This document shows, one piece after another, positions 1-7,281 of a DNA stretch of 16,256 nucleotides. The position numbers were made by a program, and so were the translations under genes. This DNA is from CAVOJV01 sp963696325 (GTDB lineage: Bacteria; Pseudomonadota; Gammaproteobacteria; Competibacterales; Competibacteraceae). The first letter of the stretch is position 1, and each line of letters begins with the position of its first letter. The DNA is taken from positions 1 through 16,256 of the forward strand of contig CAVOJV010000008.1 in assembly GCA_963696325.1 (NCBI GenBank). The letters run 5' to 3'. The notes under the pieces are model-generated. The model was not told the origin of the DNA. It did not search any database and saw only the letters and a list, made by a program, of their open reading frames with translations.

Positions 1-2
1 AC

Positions 3-212
3 GGACCTGGATGTGGTCCTTACCGGCCGGCGCCGTACTCACTGCCGAAGACCAGCGTATCCGCTCTTCAGAGCCGGCGGCGCCATCTCAAATCTTGCCA
101 GATTCTCGGTGAACCGCAACTCTATCTCGAAGACAATCATCGTTGTGCCGCCCTGATGATGAGCTACTCGCTGGCGCGGGAGGGCAAACATGGTTTCATA
201 AAACAGTCATAA
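3..212 (+). pseudogene. C-terminal tail of an unrecognised CDS entering from the left edge
   Basis: One frame stays open from the window edge to a TAA at 210-212. Its last 35 or so residues look protein-like (GEPQLYLEDNHR followed by a hydrophobic ALMMSYSLA segment), whereas the earlier part is arginine/proline-rich and looks like out-of-frame noise. The EDNHR string is faintly reminiscent of the EGNGR core of Fic-type motifs, but this is only an impression. A frameshifted, decayed gene end is the likeliest reading. Its stop lies inside the PhoB-box region of the following operon. Confidence 0.25.
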
Positions 213-256
213 ATCTTTCACAAATTCATAAAAGCTTCATTTAAAATTGTTATAAA
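194..256 (+). promoter_or_regulatory. PhoB box array with -10 element upstream of the TelA/vWA operon
   Basis: TCA(T/C)AAA-type units recur with TCA starting at 196, 207 and 218 (11-bp period), then again at 226 and 237 (11-bp period, after an 8-bp step). The stretch 205-223 (AGTCATAAATCTTTCACAA) is close to the enterobacterial Pho box, two CTGTCAT-like heptamers separated by 4 AT-rich bases. A candidate -10 (TATAAA, 251-256) follows at the distance expected for PhoB-activated promoters, where the box replaces the -35. The first start codon lies 40-65 bases downstream. The periodicity is seen in the sequence; PhoB control is inferred. Confidence 0.7.
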
Positions 257-319
257 AGCGTGTAAGTTAATTTTGATTGCTAATAACAGGCAAGGATGGC
301 TAATAGGCGGGAGACGGCT

Positions 320-1399
320 ATGAGACGCTCGCTGGGACTGATACTGACCCTGCTCCTGATCATCGGGGTAGGCATCGCCATTTATCTATCGGTTCAGGAA
401 CAAAGAAGTAACTGGAGCAAAATCACAATTCATGGTCTAATCGGCTCCGAAAAGGAAGAATTTTTCAAAGATCCACGTGTGCTTGCCGCCTTGCAACGGC
501 TAGGGTTGACGGTGCAGGTGGAGAAGGCAGGTTCGCGCCAGATCGCCACCAGTTTTGACCTGAAGCCATACGACTTCGTCTTTACCGCCGGCACGCCGGC
601 CGCTGAAAAAATCTGCCGGGACCGTCATCTTAATCAGTTTTTCACGCCTTTTTTTACTCCCATGGCCATTGCCTCCTGGCAGCCCATCGTCCGGCTGTTG
701 GTTAACAACGGTATGGCCGAAGACCGGGGCGGTATTTTCTTTTTCAAAATGGCTTCGTTCCTGGACGCCGTAAAGGCACAGCGGCGCTGGAAGGATCTGG
801 CCGATAACCATGACTATGCGGTTAATAAGAACATCCTGATCACCTCCACCGATGTGCGCAAATCGAACTCGGCGGCCATGTATCTGGCGCTGGCCAGCTT
901 CGTGGCGAACGGCGACACCGTCGTCCAAAGCGATGCCGATATCGATCGCGTGATGCCGCTGCTGGAGAAATTATTTTTGCAGCAGGGTTTCATGGAATCC
1001 TCCACCGAATACCCGTTCGAGGATTATCTGGTCATGGGTATGGGTAAGTCGCCTCTGGTTATGATCTATGAAGCGCAGTTCCTGCAGCGGGCCGCCGCCG
1101 GGGATGGCAGTATCACATCGGATATGGTGTTGCTCTATCCCGAACCCACCCTCTACACCAAGCATGTGTTGGTGCCTTTGAACGAGGCCGGCGCCCGTCT
1201 GGGTGAAGCCCTGACGACCGATCCTGAACTGCAACGGCTGGCCGTCGAACACGGCTTTCGCAATCAGAATATCGCCTATTTCCGAGACTTCACCCGGCAA
1301 CACCATGTTACCGCCGCCGATACGCTGACGAATGTCATCGACGCGCCCAGCTACGAGGTGTTGGAACGCATGATCCAGCGGATCGAACAACGCTATTGA
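320..1399 (+). CDS. Membrane-anchored periplasmic binding protein-like protein
   Basis: Encodes about 359 residues. An N-terminal MRR plus a roughly 20-residue hydrophobic stretch (LGLILTLLLIIGVGIAIYL) acts as a signal anchor, followed by a soluble domain of the type 2 periplasmic binding protein kind: an FDFVF-like strand before a TAGTPAA turn, an ITSTDVRKSNSA motif typical of ligand-contacting loops, and a C-terminal LLYPEPTLYTKHVLVPLN block. I chose ATG 320 because GGGAG at 309-313 sits 6 bases upstream; an in-frame ATG at 296 would add 8 residues but has a weaker ribosome site. It is first in an operon with a TelA protein, a second binding domain fused to vWA, and an XpaC-like protein, so it probably senses or scavenges a ligand at the outer face of the inner membrane. 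Ligand unknown; PhoB-type control suggests phosphate or another oxyanion. Confidence 0.75.
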   Translation: MRRSLGLILTLLLIIGVGIAIYLSVQEQRSNWSKITIHGLIGSEKEEFFKDPRVLAALQRLGLTVQVEKAGSRQIATSFDLKPYDFVFTAGTPAAEKICRDRHLNQFFTPFFTPMAIASWQPIVRLLVNNGMAEDRGGIFFFKMASFLDAVKAQRRWKDLADNHDYAVNKNILITSTDVRKSNSAAMYLALASFVANGDTVVQSDADIDRVMPLLEKLFLQQGFMESSTEYPFEDYLVMGMGKSPLVMIYEAQFLQRAAAGDGSITSDMVLLYPEPTLYTKHVLVPLNEAGARLGEALTTDPELQRLAVEHGFRNQNIAYFRDFTRQHHVTAADTLTNVIDAPSYEVLERMIQRIEQRY

Positions 1400-1413
1400 T
1401 CGGAGCAGCCCCC

Positions 1414-2631
1414 ATGACGGTAGAACTCAATCCCCCGGAAACCCTCACCCCGCCAGCGCCGGTTCAGGCGGTCTCCCAGACTCAGGCGGAAGGCATGGTC
1501 AAGCTGGAGCCGGCGGCGCTGCAACGACTCGACGGCAAGGTGACCGAGTTCGTCGACATCGTGCTGCGCGCCGACGTACACAGCGATGGCTTCACGGAGA
1601 AAGTGAACGCCATCCACACGCTGGGCAACGCCGACATTCGCGCCGCCGCCAACGTCTCCAACCGGATGCTGGAGCGGCCGGTTCAGGCTATGGAAGGGGG
1701 ACTGTTCGACGAAAAGTCGTCGGTCTCCCGTTCCCTGGTGGATTTGCGCGCCACTATCGAAGACCTCGATCCGGCCCGCCAGGGCGATCTGCTGGCCCCA
1801 AAAAAACTGTTCGGCCTGATTCCATTTGGCAATCGCCTGCGGGATTATTTCCTGCGCTACCAGTCGGCCCAGGATCACATCAACGGCATTCTCAAGTCGC
1901 TTTACAGCGGACAGGACGAGTTGCGCAAGGACAACGCTGCGATCGAACAGGAAAAGGTGAATCTGTGGACTATCATGCAGCGGCTCGAACAGTATGTGTA
2001 TGTCGGCAAGAAGATCGATACCATGCTGGAAAGCCGGGTCGCGGAGGTGGAAGGGCGGCAGCCGGAAAAAGCCCGGGTGATCAAGGAGGAAATGCTGTTC
2101 TATGTCCGCCAGAAAGTACAGGACCTGCTCACCCAGTTGGCGGTGAGCATTCAGGGCTATCTGGCGCTGGACATGATCCGCAAGAACAACCTGGAGCTGA
2201 TCAAAGGCGTGGACCGGGCCTCGACCACTACGGTCTCCGCCCTGCGCACCGCCGTGATGGTCGCCCAGGCGCTGACCAACCAGAAATTGGTGCTGGATCA
2301 GATCGGCGCGCTCAATAAAACCACCGGCAATCTGATCGAATCCACCTCCAACCTGCTCAAGGGCCAGTCCGCTGCCATTCACCAGCAGGCCGCCTCCGCC
2401 ACCCTCGATCTCAAGCAATTGCAGACCGCATTCGCCAACGTCTACCAGGCCATGGACATGATGTCCGATTACAAAGTCAAGGCGCTGGACACGATGCGGC
2501 AGACGGTGGCGACGCTTTCCACCGAGGTGGAGAAGGCCAGGACCTATCTCGACCGGGTGCAGGGCGAGACCGTAGCCGCCACCACTCGCGAGCTGGTTGC
2601 GGCCAGTCCGGACGACGATATTCGCTTGTAG
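1414..2631 (+). CDS. telA: TelA family toxic anion resistance protein
   Basis: Encodes 405 residues, close to the usual 350-410 for TelA/YaaN proteins. It is alpha-helical throughout with long coiled-coil stretches, no membrane segment and no signal peptide, so cytoplasmic. Hallmarks include the LFGLIPFGNRLRDYF block near residue 130, the YVYVGKKIDTMLESR segment, and the QGYLALDMIRKNNLELI...ATTTTVSALRTAV-like region that typifies the family. TelA proteins are linked to tellurite and other toxic-anion tolerance and to cell-envelope stress; the biochemical activity is not established. ATG 1414 is preferred to the TTG at 1396 that overlaps the preceding stop, since GGAG (1402-1405) is well placed for it. 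Lies 14 bp after the binding-protein gene and 12 bp before the vWA lipoprotein gene. Confidence 0.9.
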   Translation: MTVELNPPETLTPPAPVQAVSQTQAEGMVKLEPAALQRLDGKVTEFVDIVLRADVHSDGFTEKVNAIHTLGNADIRAAANVSNRMLERPVQAMEGGLFDEKSSVSRSLVDLRATIEDLDPARQGDLLAPKKLFGLIPFGNRLRDYFLRYQSAQDHINGILKSLYSGQDELRKDNAAIEQEKVNLWTIMQRLEQYVYVGKKIDTMLESRVAEVEGRQPEKARVIKEEMLFYVRQKVQDLLTQLAVSIQGYLALDMIRKNNLELIKGVDRASTTTVSALRTAVMVAQALTNQKLVLDQIGALNKTTGNLIESTSNLLKGQSAAIHQQAASATLDLKQLQTAFANVYQAMDMMSDYKVKALDTMRQTVATLSTEVEKARTYLDRVQGETVAATTRELVAASPDDDIRL

Positions 2632-2643
2632 GAGGAGGACGCC

Positions 2644-4212
2644 ATGTCGACTCAACGCGGGCTTACACTAAGCGGCTGGTTGGGTGTGTTATGCCTGACC
2701 CTGCTGATCATCGGTTGCGGGCAGCAAGCCGCCAACACGCTGACCGTGCTGGCGGGTTCGGAACTGGAAGATCTGAAACCGCTGCTGCCCGAGGTCCAAG
2801 CCGGCACTGGCCTGAATCTGGAACTGCGTTACAGCGGCTCTCTCGATGGAGCGGAGCGACTGGTTGCCGGTGAAGCGGTCGATCTGGCCTGGTTTTCCCA
2901 TGGCAAATACCTCAGCCTGTTGCAGGGCAACCGGGTGATCAGCCAGGAAAAGATCATGTTGTCGCCGGTCGTTCTGGGTATCAAGGAGAGCAAGGCCAGG
3001 GCCTGGGGTTGGATGGATAACCCCAATCTCACCTGGCGGGATATCGCCGCCAAAGCAGGGGCGGGTGAATTGCACTATGCGATGACCGATCCGGCTTCCT
3101 CCAATTCCGGGTTTACCGCTCTGGTGGGCGTGTCCGCCGCCTTGTCGGCCGGCGGCGATGCCTCGCAACCGGAGACTCTCGACCAGACTGCCTTGAAAAA
3201 CTTTTTCAAGGGCCAGACGTTGACCGCCGGCAGTTCCGGCTGGCTGGCGGAACGCTATATGGCGGAAAGCGATCATCTGGAGGGCATGATCAATTACGAA
3301 TCCGTGCTGATGGAATTGAACCGGGAGGGCGAGTTACCGGAGAAGCTCTACCTGGTTTATCCCAAGGAAGGCATCATCACGGCGGATTATCCCCTGATGC
3401 TGATCAACGCCGATAAGCGGGAAGCCTACCAGAAACTGGTTGATTTTCTGCGTTCGCCCGGTTTTCAGCAAAAACTCATGGAGCAGACCTTGCGCCGGCC
3501 GGTGATTCCTCAGGTAAAACTGAGCGCCGATTTTCCCAAACAGTTACTGGTGGAACTGCCTTTTCCCAACTCGCTGGAAGCGGTCGACCGACTGCTGTTT
3601 TCCTATCTGGACGAGCAGCGGATTCCCTCTCATCCCTTTTTCGTGCTGGATATCAGCGGTTCCATGGCAGGCGACCGCTTGAATCAACTGAAGACCGCCT
3701 TTAACAATCTGACCGGTATGGACCAGAGCCTGACCGGTCAGTTTGCCCGGTTCCGGGGGCGGGAACAAGTGACGGTGATCACCTTTAATCAGGAGGTGCA
3801 ACCGCAGCGCGATTTCCAGATCACCGATCCCAAGACGCAAAGTAGGGATATGACCCAAATCCGGGAGTATGTCAATGGTCTGCAGGCAGGCGGCGCTACT
3901 GCTATCTTCAGCGCGCTCCAACGGGCTTACGACTTGGCGGCCCGGGCCCGACAAAACGATCCGCAACGCTACTGTTCCATCGTGTTGATGAGCGATGGGG
4001 AAAACAATAAGGGGATTTCGCAGGATGACTTTTTTGCTTACTACCGCTCTCTGCCCGAAGCCGTGCGCCGTATCCGCACTTTCACCGTGTTGTTCGGCGA
4101 GGCCGATACCGCCACAATGACGGCGCTGGCCAATGCGACGGGTGGCCGGGTATTCGACAGCCGGAAGGTTTCTCTCGGCCAGGCTTTCAAGCAAATCCGG
4201 GGTTATCAATAA
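2644..4212 (+). CDS. Lipoprotein fusing a periplasmic binding domain to a von Willebrand A domain
   Basis: Encodes 522 residues. The start has a very strong ribosome site (GGAGGAGG, 2631-2638). A signal peptide ends in a lipobox LIIGC with Cys25, so the protein should be lipid-anchored and periplasmic. Residues about 30-290 form an extracellular binding-protein domain (TVLAGSELEDL start, TDPASSNSGF and YESVLMEL ligand-loop motifs). Residues about 325-520 form a vWA domain with a complete MIDAS: DISGS at 336-340, the threonine in GGATAI at 419 and the aspartate in MSDGEN at 451. Divalent-metal-dependent protein contacts are therefore likely. The fusion implies ligand binding is coupled to recruitment of a partner, perhaps the binding protein encoded first in this operon. 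Known: SBP-vWA fusions exist in bacteria. Inferred: partnership with TelA and the XpaC-like protein. Confidence 0.85.
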   Translation: MSTQRGLTLSGWLGVLCLTLLIIGCGQQAANTLTVLAGSELEDLKPLLPEVQAGTGLNLELRYSGSLDGAERLVAGEAVDLAWFSHGKYLSLLQGNRVISQEKIMLSPVVLGIKESKARAWGWMDNPNLTWRDIAAKAGAGELHYAMTDPASSNSGFTALVGVSAALSAGGDASQPETLDQTALKNFFKGQTLTAGSSGWLAERYMAESDHLEGMINYESVLMELNREGELPEKLYLVYPKEGIITADYPLMLINADKREAYQKLVDFLRSPGFQQKLMEQTLRRPVIPQVKLSADFPKQLLVELPFPNSLEAVDRLLFSYLDEQRIPSHPFFVLDISGSMAGDRLNQLKTAFNNLTGMDQSLTGQFARFRGREQVTVITFNQEVQPQRDFQITDPKTQSRDMTQIREYVNGLQAGGATAIFSALQRAYDLAARARQNDPQRYCSIVLMSDGENNKGISQDDFFAYYRSLPEAVRRIRTFTVLFGEADTATMTALANATGGRVFDSRKVSLGQAFKQIRGYQ

Positions 4213-4842
4213 GTGAAGATCGTTCCACGCCGCCTGCTGCTCTTTTTGTACAGCACGCCCAACATCGTGGGTTCGATATTAGGGCTGGTGGGGCTGGCCT
4301 TGTTCTTTGCCGGCGTGATCAAAAGTTACTGGTGGTTTATCGTGGCGGGGTTGTATGCCATCGGCCTGCTGGTGACACCCAGGAGACCCGGCTATCAGTT
4401 GCAACTCAATCACGAATTGAGCGTTGCCGAATTACGCGAAGCCCTGGAGAATCTGGTAGCCTCGATACGGCGTCGGGTATCACCGGAGATTCTGGCCAAG
4501 GTGCAAGGCATTTCAAATTCGATCCTGGAAATCCTGCCCCGGATCAGTGATGTGAACAGTGGTGATTACCACGTTCATGTCATTCGTCAGACGGTGCTGG
4601 ATTATCTGCCGCAGACCTTGCAGAACTATCTGAACCTGCCGCCGGCCTTTGCCTTGGTTCACCCCGTCAAGAACGGTAAAACCGCAAACCAGTTGCTGCT
4701 GGAACAACTGGATTTGCTGGATCGGAAAATGGAGGAGATTGTCGAAGCAGTCAATCGCAACGATACTCAGCGGCTGCTGGTGCAGGGTCGGTTTCTGGAG
4801 CAAACCTTTAGCCGCGCCGATGAGTGGTTGGGTGGGAATTGA
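4213..4842 (+). CDS. XpaC-like two-helix membrane protein
   Basis: Encodes 209 residues from a GTG start directly abutting the preceding TAA, indicating translational coupling. Two adjacent transmembrane helices (about residues 14-34 and 38-56) precede a helical cytoplasmic domain. The block VIRQTVLDYLPQTLQNYLNLP, then the LLLEQLDLLDRKMEEIVEAVNR helix, resembles XpaC (5-bromo-4-chloroindolyl phosphate hydrolysis protein family), about 200 residues long. In Bacillus subtilis xpaC sits next to the TelA homologue yaaN, which matches this neighbourhood. The family name comes from a phenotype and does not establish an enzyme activity. It may anchor the TelA protein to the membrane; that is inference. 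Last gene of the operon; no clear terminator follows. Confidence 0.7.
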   Translation: MKIVPRRLLLFLYSTPNIVGSILGLVGLALFFAGVIKSYWWFIVAGLYAIGLLVTPRRPGYQLQLNHELSVAELREALENLVASIRRRVSPEILAKVQGISNSILEILPRISDVNSGDYHVHVIRQTVLDYLPQTLQNYLNLPPAFALVHPVKNGKTANQLLLEQLDLLDRKMEEIVEAVNRNDTQRLLVQGRFLEQTFSRADEWLGGN

Positions 4843-4996
4843 GTTACCTGAGCGCATTAGATTATATATCTCTTACGAAGCATTCATCTCGAAAAAAACG
4901 TTAAACCAAGTCATCGTGCTCTATTTCCTATTTTTCTCCTTGCTGTGCAGTGGGCGCCAGCCAATTAAAAAATCTCGGTTATGCGGATTTTGTAGA

Positions 4997-5025
4997 GCGG
5001 AATAGGCTAGCAGGCCGTATTCCGC
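4997..5025. repeat. Small palindrome (stem-loop)
   Basis: Perfect 8-bp arms GCGGAATA (4997-5004) and TATTCCGC (5018-5025) flank a 13-base loop. No T-run follows, so it is not a classical terminator. It opens a run of palindromic intergenic repeats after the operon. Confidence 0.6.
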
Positions 5026-5052
5026 CGAGTGATTTCGGCTCTCCCGCGTCAT

Positions 5053-5200
5053 GCGGCGCAATACGCTCAAGGTATTGCACCCTACGCTTGCTGGATAAGC
5101 CATTTAGGATCGTGGCAGAATAGCGTAGCACATTTCTGCCGCATGAGTGCCGCCGACCCACATTCGGCGCATTACGCTACGCCAATGCGCCCTACGCGAG
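5053..5200. repeat. Pair of related REP-like palindromes
   Basis: Two related units share the pattern CGGCGCA(A/T)TACGCT, a loop, then a complementary arm and CCTACGC. Unit 1 pairs GCAATAC (5058-5064) with GTATTGC (5072-5078). Unit 2 pairs GGCGCATT (5166-5173) with AATGCGCC (5184-5191). The tail CCTACGCTTGCTGG after unit 1 (5081-5094) nearly recurs at 6133-6146, immediately beside the truncated array end. These look like a dispersed intergenic repeat family. Confidence 0.6.
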
Positions 5201-5239
5201 CTATTTCTCTATTTCTCGAACCTCCAAATCCACGAATGT

Positions 5240-5313
5240 CACGGTCGGCTGCAGCGCTCAGTTGGCAGGCGCGGCATCCAGAAACCCACCGTTTCCGAAC
5301 CACCGCCTTACCC
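5240..5313 (-). repeat. Degenerate relic of an ORF-less integron cassette
   Basis: The segment matches, with many substitutions, the attC outer half plus the start of the body of the two ORF-less cassettes further right. Shared landmarks in order are CGGTCGGCTG, CAGTT, CCAGAAACCCACCGTTTCCGA and the ACCRCYGCC run (compare 14293-14363 and 16030-16101). The other half of the attC is missing. It suggests that the array once extended, or that cassettes once inserted, to the left of its present end. Confidence 0.6.
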
Positions 5314-5317
5314 AGTT

Positions 5318-5382
5318 GTAGAGTGGGCATGGCCCACGTTTTTACAGTGGGGACGAATAAAGGTGGGCCATGCCCACCCTAC
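5318..5382. repeat. MITE-like inverted repeat
   Basis: Arms 5318-5337 and 5363-5382 are complementary at 19 of 20 positions and each contains the near-palindrome GTGGGCATGGCCCAC; a 25-base spacer separates them. No ORF is inside. A snap-back mobile repeat or bidirectional hairpin is likely. It lies 52 bases beyond the 3' end of the PIN gene and could also terminate that transcript, although no U-tract follows. Confidence 0.6.
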
Positions 5383-5434
5383 CAGGCTACCAGGCTGACT
5401 CAGGTTACAAAAGAAAATTTACAGCCACGAAAAG

Positions 5435-5845
5435 TTACACCAGGAAAGGGTTGAGGATGCTGATCCGACCGGCAATGACCTGTCCATGTTGCATATCTTC
5501 TGAGAATACGACAGAGCAACCACGTTCCAGGGCAGTTGCCAGAATCAGGCAATCATAATAACGGTAGCCATACCGCTCTGCGAGTTGGATGGCGCTTTGC
5601 ACTACGGATACCGTGAGTGGCGCGATAGCGCAGCGTTGAGTTAATTCCGCCACAATCGCGCTGATTTGCGGCCAAGTTAAACCGAACTTGCGCATCAAGG
5701 TCACGGTGAGTTCGTTGAGGACTTGGATGCTGATCACGGCTTTTCCAGCGTCAATCAGCCGATTGGCGGCTTCGAACTTGTCGGTTTCCTGGGCGGAATA
5801 GGCATAAATGACAATATTGGTGTCCAGAAAGACCTCAGCGTTCAT
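5435..5845 (-). CDS. vapC: PIN-domain ribonuclease toxin (VapC-like)
   Basis: Encodes 136 residues from ATG 5845, overlapping the upstream antitoxin gene by 11 bases. It is a single PIN domain of normal size with the full acidic set: D8 in the LDTN opening, E45 in VLNEL, D98 in YYDCLILA and D117 in SEDMQHG. VapC toxins cleave RNA, often tRNA or rRNA, using metal held by these residues, and are neutralised by the partner encoded upstream. An upstream in-frame start at 5896 exists but lies deep in the antitoxin gene and is not preferred. It abuts the array's left end, and VapBC pairs are common integron passengers, but no intact attC follows it here. Confidence 0.85.
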   Translation of the reverse strand: MNAEVFLDTNIVIYAYSAQETDKFEAANRLIDAGKAVISIQVLNELTVTLMRKFGLTWPQISAIVAELTQRCAIAPLTVSVVQSAIQLAERYGYRYYDCLILATALERGCSVVFSEDMQHGQVIAGRISILNPFLV

Positions 5846-6113
5846 TGGCCTCCTCGCGATCGAAGCGGAACCCACGGGTATCGAGCCGGGCCGCACTGAG
5901 GTAGTGGCACACGGGACGGTTTAACAATGCCCTGGTGCGGGTGATGGCTTGTGCACGGCATTCGTCATCGCCAACCTGCCCGTCTTCCTGCTTTGGCACG
6001 GTATCGTCAGCCAGCAGAATCACCCGCACCGCCTTACCCTGCCAGGCAGCCAGTTCTACAGGTAGACGGATAGTATCTTTTTCAATCAGGGTATTGAATT
6101 CAATTGCTTGCAT
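5835..6113 (-). CDS. vapB: Antitoxin partner of the PIN toxin
   Basis: Encodes 92 residues. The N-terminal 35 residues (MQAIEFNTLIEKDTIRLP, then GKAVRVILL) read as a small beta-strand DNA-binding unit of the AbrB/MazE-like or DUF2281-like antitoxin kind; the C-terminal half is charged and probably disordered, fitting a toxin-wrapping segment. Its stop overlaps the toxin start by 11 bases, the standard antitoxin-first arrangement for translational coupling and autoregulation. GAAG lies a few bases before ATG 6113. Family assignment is tentative; the toxin-antitoxin role rests mainly on position. Confidence 0.75.
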   Translation of the reverse strand: MQAIEFNTLIEKDTIRLPVELAAWQGKAVRVILLADDTVPKQEDGQVGDDECRAQAITRTRALLNRPVCHYLSAARLDTRGFRFDREEANER

Positions 6114-6146
6114 AATCTTCGACCACTTTGCGCTCTACGCTTGCTG

Positions 6147-6153
6147 GTTAGAC
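6147..6153 (-). other. Truncated attC: R'' core site only
   Basis: On the minus strand the heptamer is GTCTAAC, a perfect R'' (RYYYAAC) and the exact reverse complement of R' GTTAGAC at 6700-6694. The rest of the attC (L'', L' and R') is absent; instead the sequence runs into the repeat-like CCAGCAAGCGTAG and then the antitoxin gene. This marks the broken left end of the cassette array. Confidence 0.65.
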
Positions 6154-6678
6154 GGCGGGTGCATTTGCACCTACTGTCTCTAGGATTTGAGTCGTTTGTA
6201 TTCGCCTACCATCACCATCGGTGACTCGTTTGGCGAAATTCTTCTGCAATTCAATATCGGAGTACAAAGCGGCGAAATATTCGCGGGATGCGGTTATTAC
6301 GTCCGCGTACATGTCCTCTGCGTTGAGGACGGGCACGTCACCCGCGACGATCAAGTGCATTCGAGATTGGTGGCAGACGATGGCAAACGGGGCGGGATTA
6401 AATGAATGAATCATCCGGTTCCGGAATTGCCAGAGCTTTGGCACGACCGGCTCATAAGACTTCGGGAAGAATTTGGAGACGAAGGCCCGGAACCTCTCGC
6501 CTGCGCCTAGATTCGGAGCATACGTGCCTGCCAGGCACTCGACAGCTGTAAGCATAGATACAAAAGCGAGGAAGAGTCCCTCTTCATTTAGGAGCCGAGG
6601 AATGACTGCAAGATAATATTGATCGAAATGACGCCGGAAATCGGCTGCCATAAGGGACATTTCGTCGGGCTCAGACAT
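6148..6678 (-). CDS. Cassette-encoded HEPN-like protein of unknown function
   Basis: Encodes 176 residues, all-helical in appearance, no signal peptide. Residues 83-94 read WQFRNRMIHSFN, containing R86-x4-H91, the RX4-6H motif of HEPN-fold ribonucleases, within an appropriate helix context. I recognise no closer family. Start chosen at ATG 6678 (an in-frame start at 6705 lies upstream inside the attC) because AGGAA is 8 bases before it and the ATG falls just after the cassette boundary. The TAA stop is formed within R'' of the downstream half attC, typical of cassette genes. A toxin, abortive-infection or RNA-cleaving role is possible but inferred from the motif alone. Confidence 0.7.
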   Translation of the reverse strand: MSEPDEMSLMAADFRRHFDQYYLAVIPRLLNEEGLFLAFVSMLTAVECLAGTYAPNLGAGERFRAFVSKFFPKSYEPVVPKLWQFRNRMIHSFNPAPFAIVCHQSRMHLIVAGDVPVLNAEDMYADVITASREYFAALYSDIELQKNFAKRVTDGDGRRIQTTQILETVGANAPAV

Positions 6679-6693
6679 TGTCGGGTTCCTGCC

Positions 6694-6750
6694 GTCTAAC
6701 GCCAAGGGTCAGGCGCGCTGTAAAGCGTCGCCTGCACCCTCTTGTTGGCC
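6694..6750 (-). other. attC recombination site (57 bp)
   Basis: Minus strand: R'' GGCCAAC (one departure from RYYYAAC) and R' GTTAGAC (perfect) bound an imperfect palindrome. The arms AGGGTGCAGGCGACGC and GCGCGCCTGACCCT pair except for single unpaired bases, the extrahelical bases IntI uses to choose the strand. R'' is the reverse complement of the R' at 7288-7282. Confidence 0.85.
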
Positions 6751-7257
6751 ATCCGCTTTGAATCCGTCGTGGAAAGTGACGATGCCCTGCGGAGTGTGCC
6801 CGTCGAAAGGCAGAGCGAAAAAGACCTCCGGTGGCACTCCCTCATGCACAAGTCCCGGCAGGTTTTTGAACCCGAATTTCCTGTAGTAATCCGGGTGTCC
6901 CACGAGACAACATCCTTGAACATTCATATCTTTCAGCCGTGACAGCCCTTCCCGTATCAGGGCTTTGCCGATTCCCTGCCGCTGGTACTCCAGCAACACC
7001 GAAACAGGTCCAAGGCCGTACCAGTTCCGAGTGCCGTCTGAAATGGTCACAGGAGAGAATGCAATATGGCCTACCACACGACCATTGACTTCGGCGACGA
7101 GAGATATCGTGAGGGCCTTGGCGACGCGTAGCGCCTCGATGATGAATTGCTCCGTGTGATTGCTGATCTCCAAGGTCTTGAACGCTGCAATTGTCACTTT
7201 GGTTATGGTGCCGATATCGGCGTCAGTCTCGCTCCTGATTGTGATTTCCGGTTTCAT
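6709..7257 (-). CDS. GNAT family N-acetyltransferase (YhbS-like)
   Basis: Encodes 182 residues from ATG 7257. It shows the GNAT acetyl-CoA loop QRQGIGKAL (pattern R/Q-x-x-G-x-G/A) after the GLGPVSVLLEY strand, followed by GCCLVGHPDYYRKFGF, a hallmark of YhbS-type members. The substrate is unknown; it would transfer an acetyl group from acetyl-CoA to an amine on a small molecule, tRNA or protein. The reading frame runs through R'' into the attC before stopping at 6709, so the last dozen residues are attC-encoded. It is the only gene in its cassette (about 6695-7287). Possible in-frame TTG at 7287 rejected in favour of the ATG with AGGA upstream. Confidence 0.85.
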   Translation of the reverse strand: MKPEITIRSETDADIGTITKVTIAAFKTLEISNHTEQFIIEALRVAKALTISLVAEVNGRVVGHIAFSPVTISDGTRNWYGLGPVSVLLEYQRQGIGKALIREGLSRLKDMNVQGCCLVGHPDYYRKFGFKNLPGLVHEGVPPEVFFALPFDGHTPQGIVTFHDGFKADGQQEGAGDALQRA

Positions 7258-7281
7258 GCGTCTGGGTTCCTTCTTCTCAAT

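Noticed and set aside
1393..2655. 420-residue open frame antisense to telA
   Set aside because: It is the mirror of a strongly coding, GC-rich gene; the protein is low-complexity (His, Gln, Leu, Gly rich) with no domain, while the + strand reads as a clear TelA protein with ribosome sites and operon spacing.
5029..5454. Open frames of 60-140 residues in the post-operon intergenic region
   Set aside because: They run through palindromic repeats and the MITE-like element, lack ribosome sites, and have no recognisable domain.
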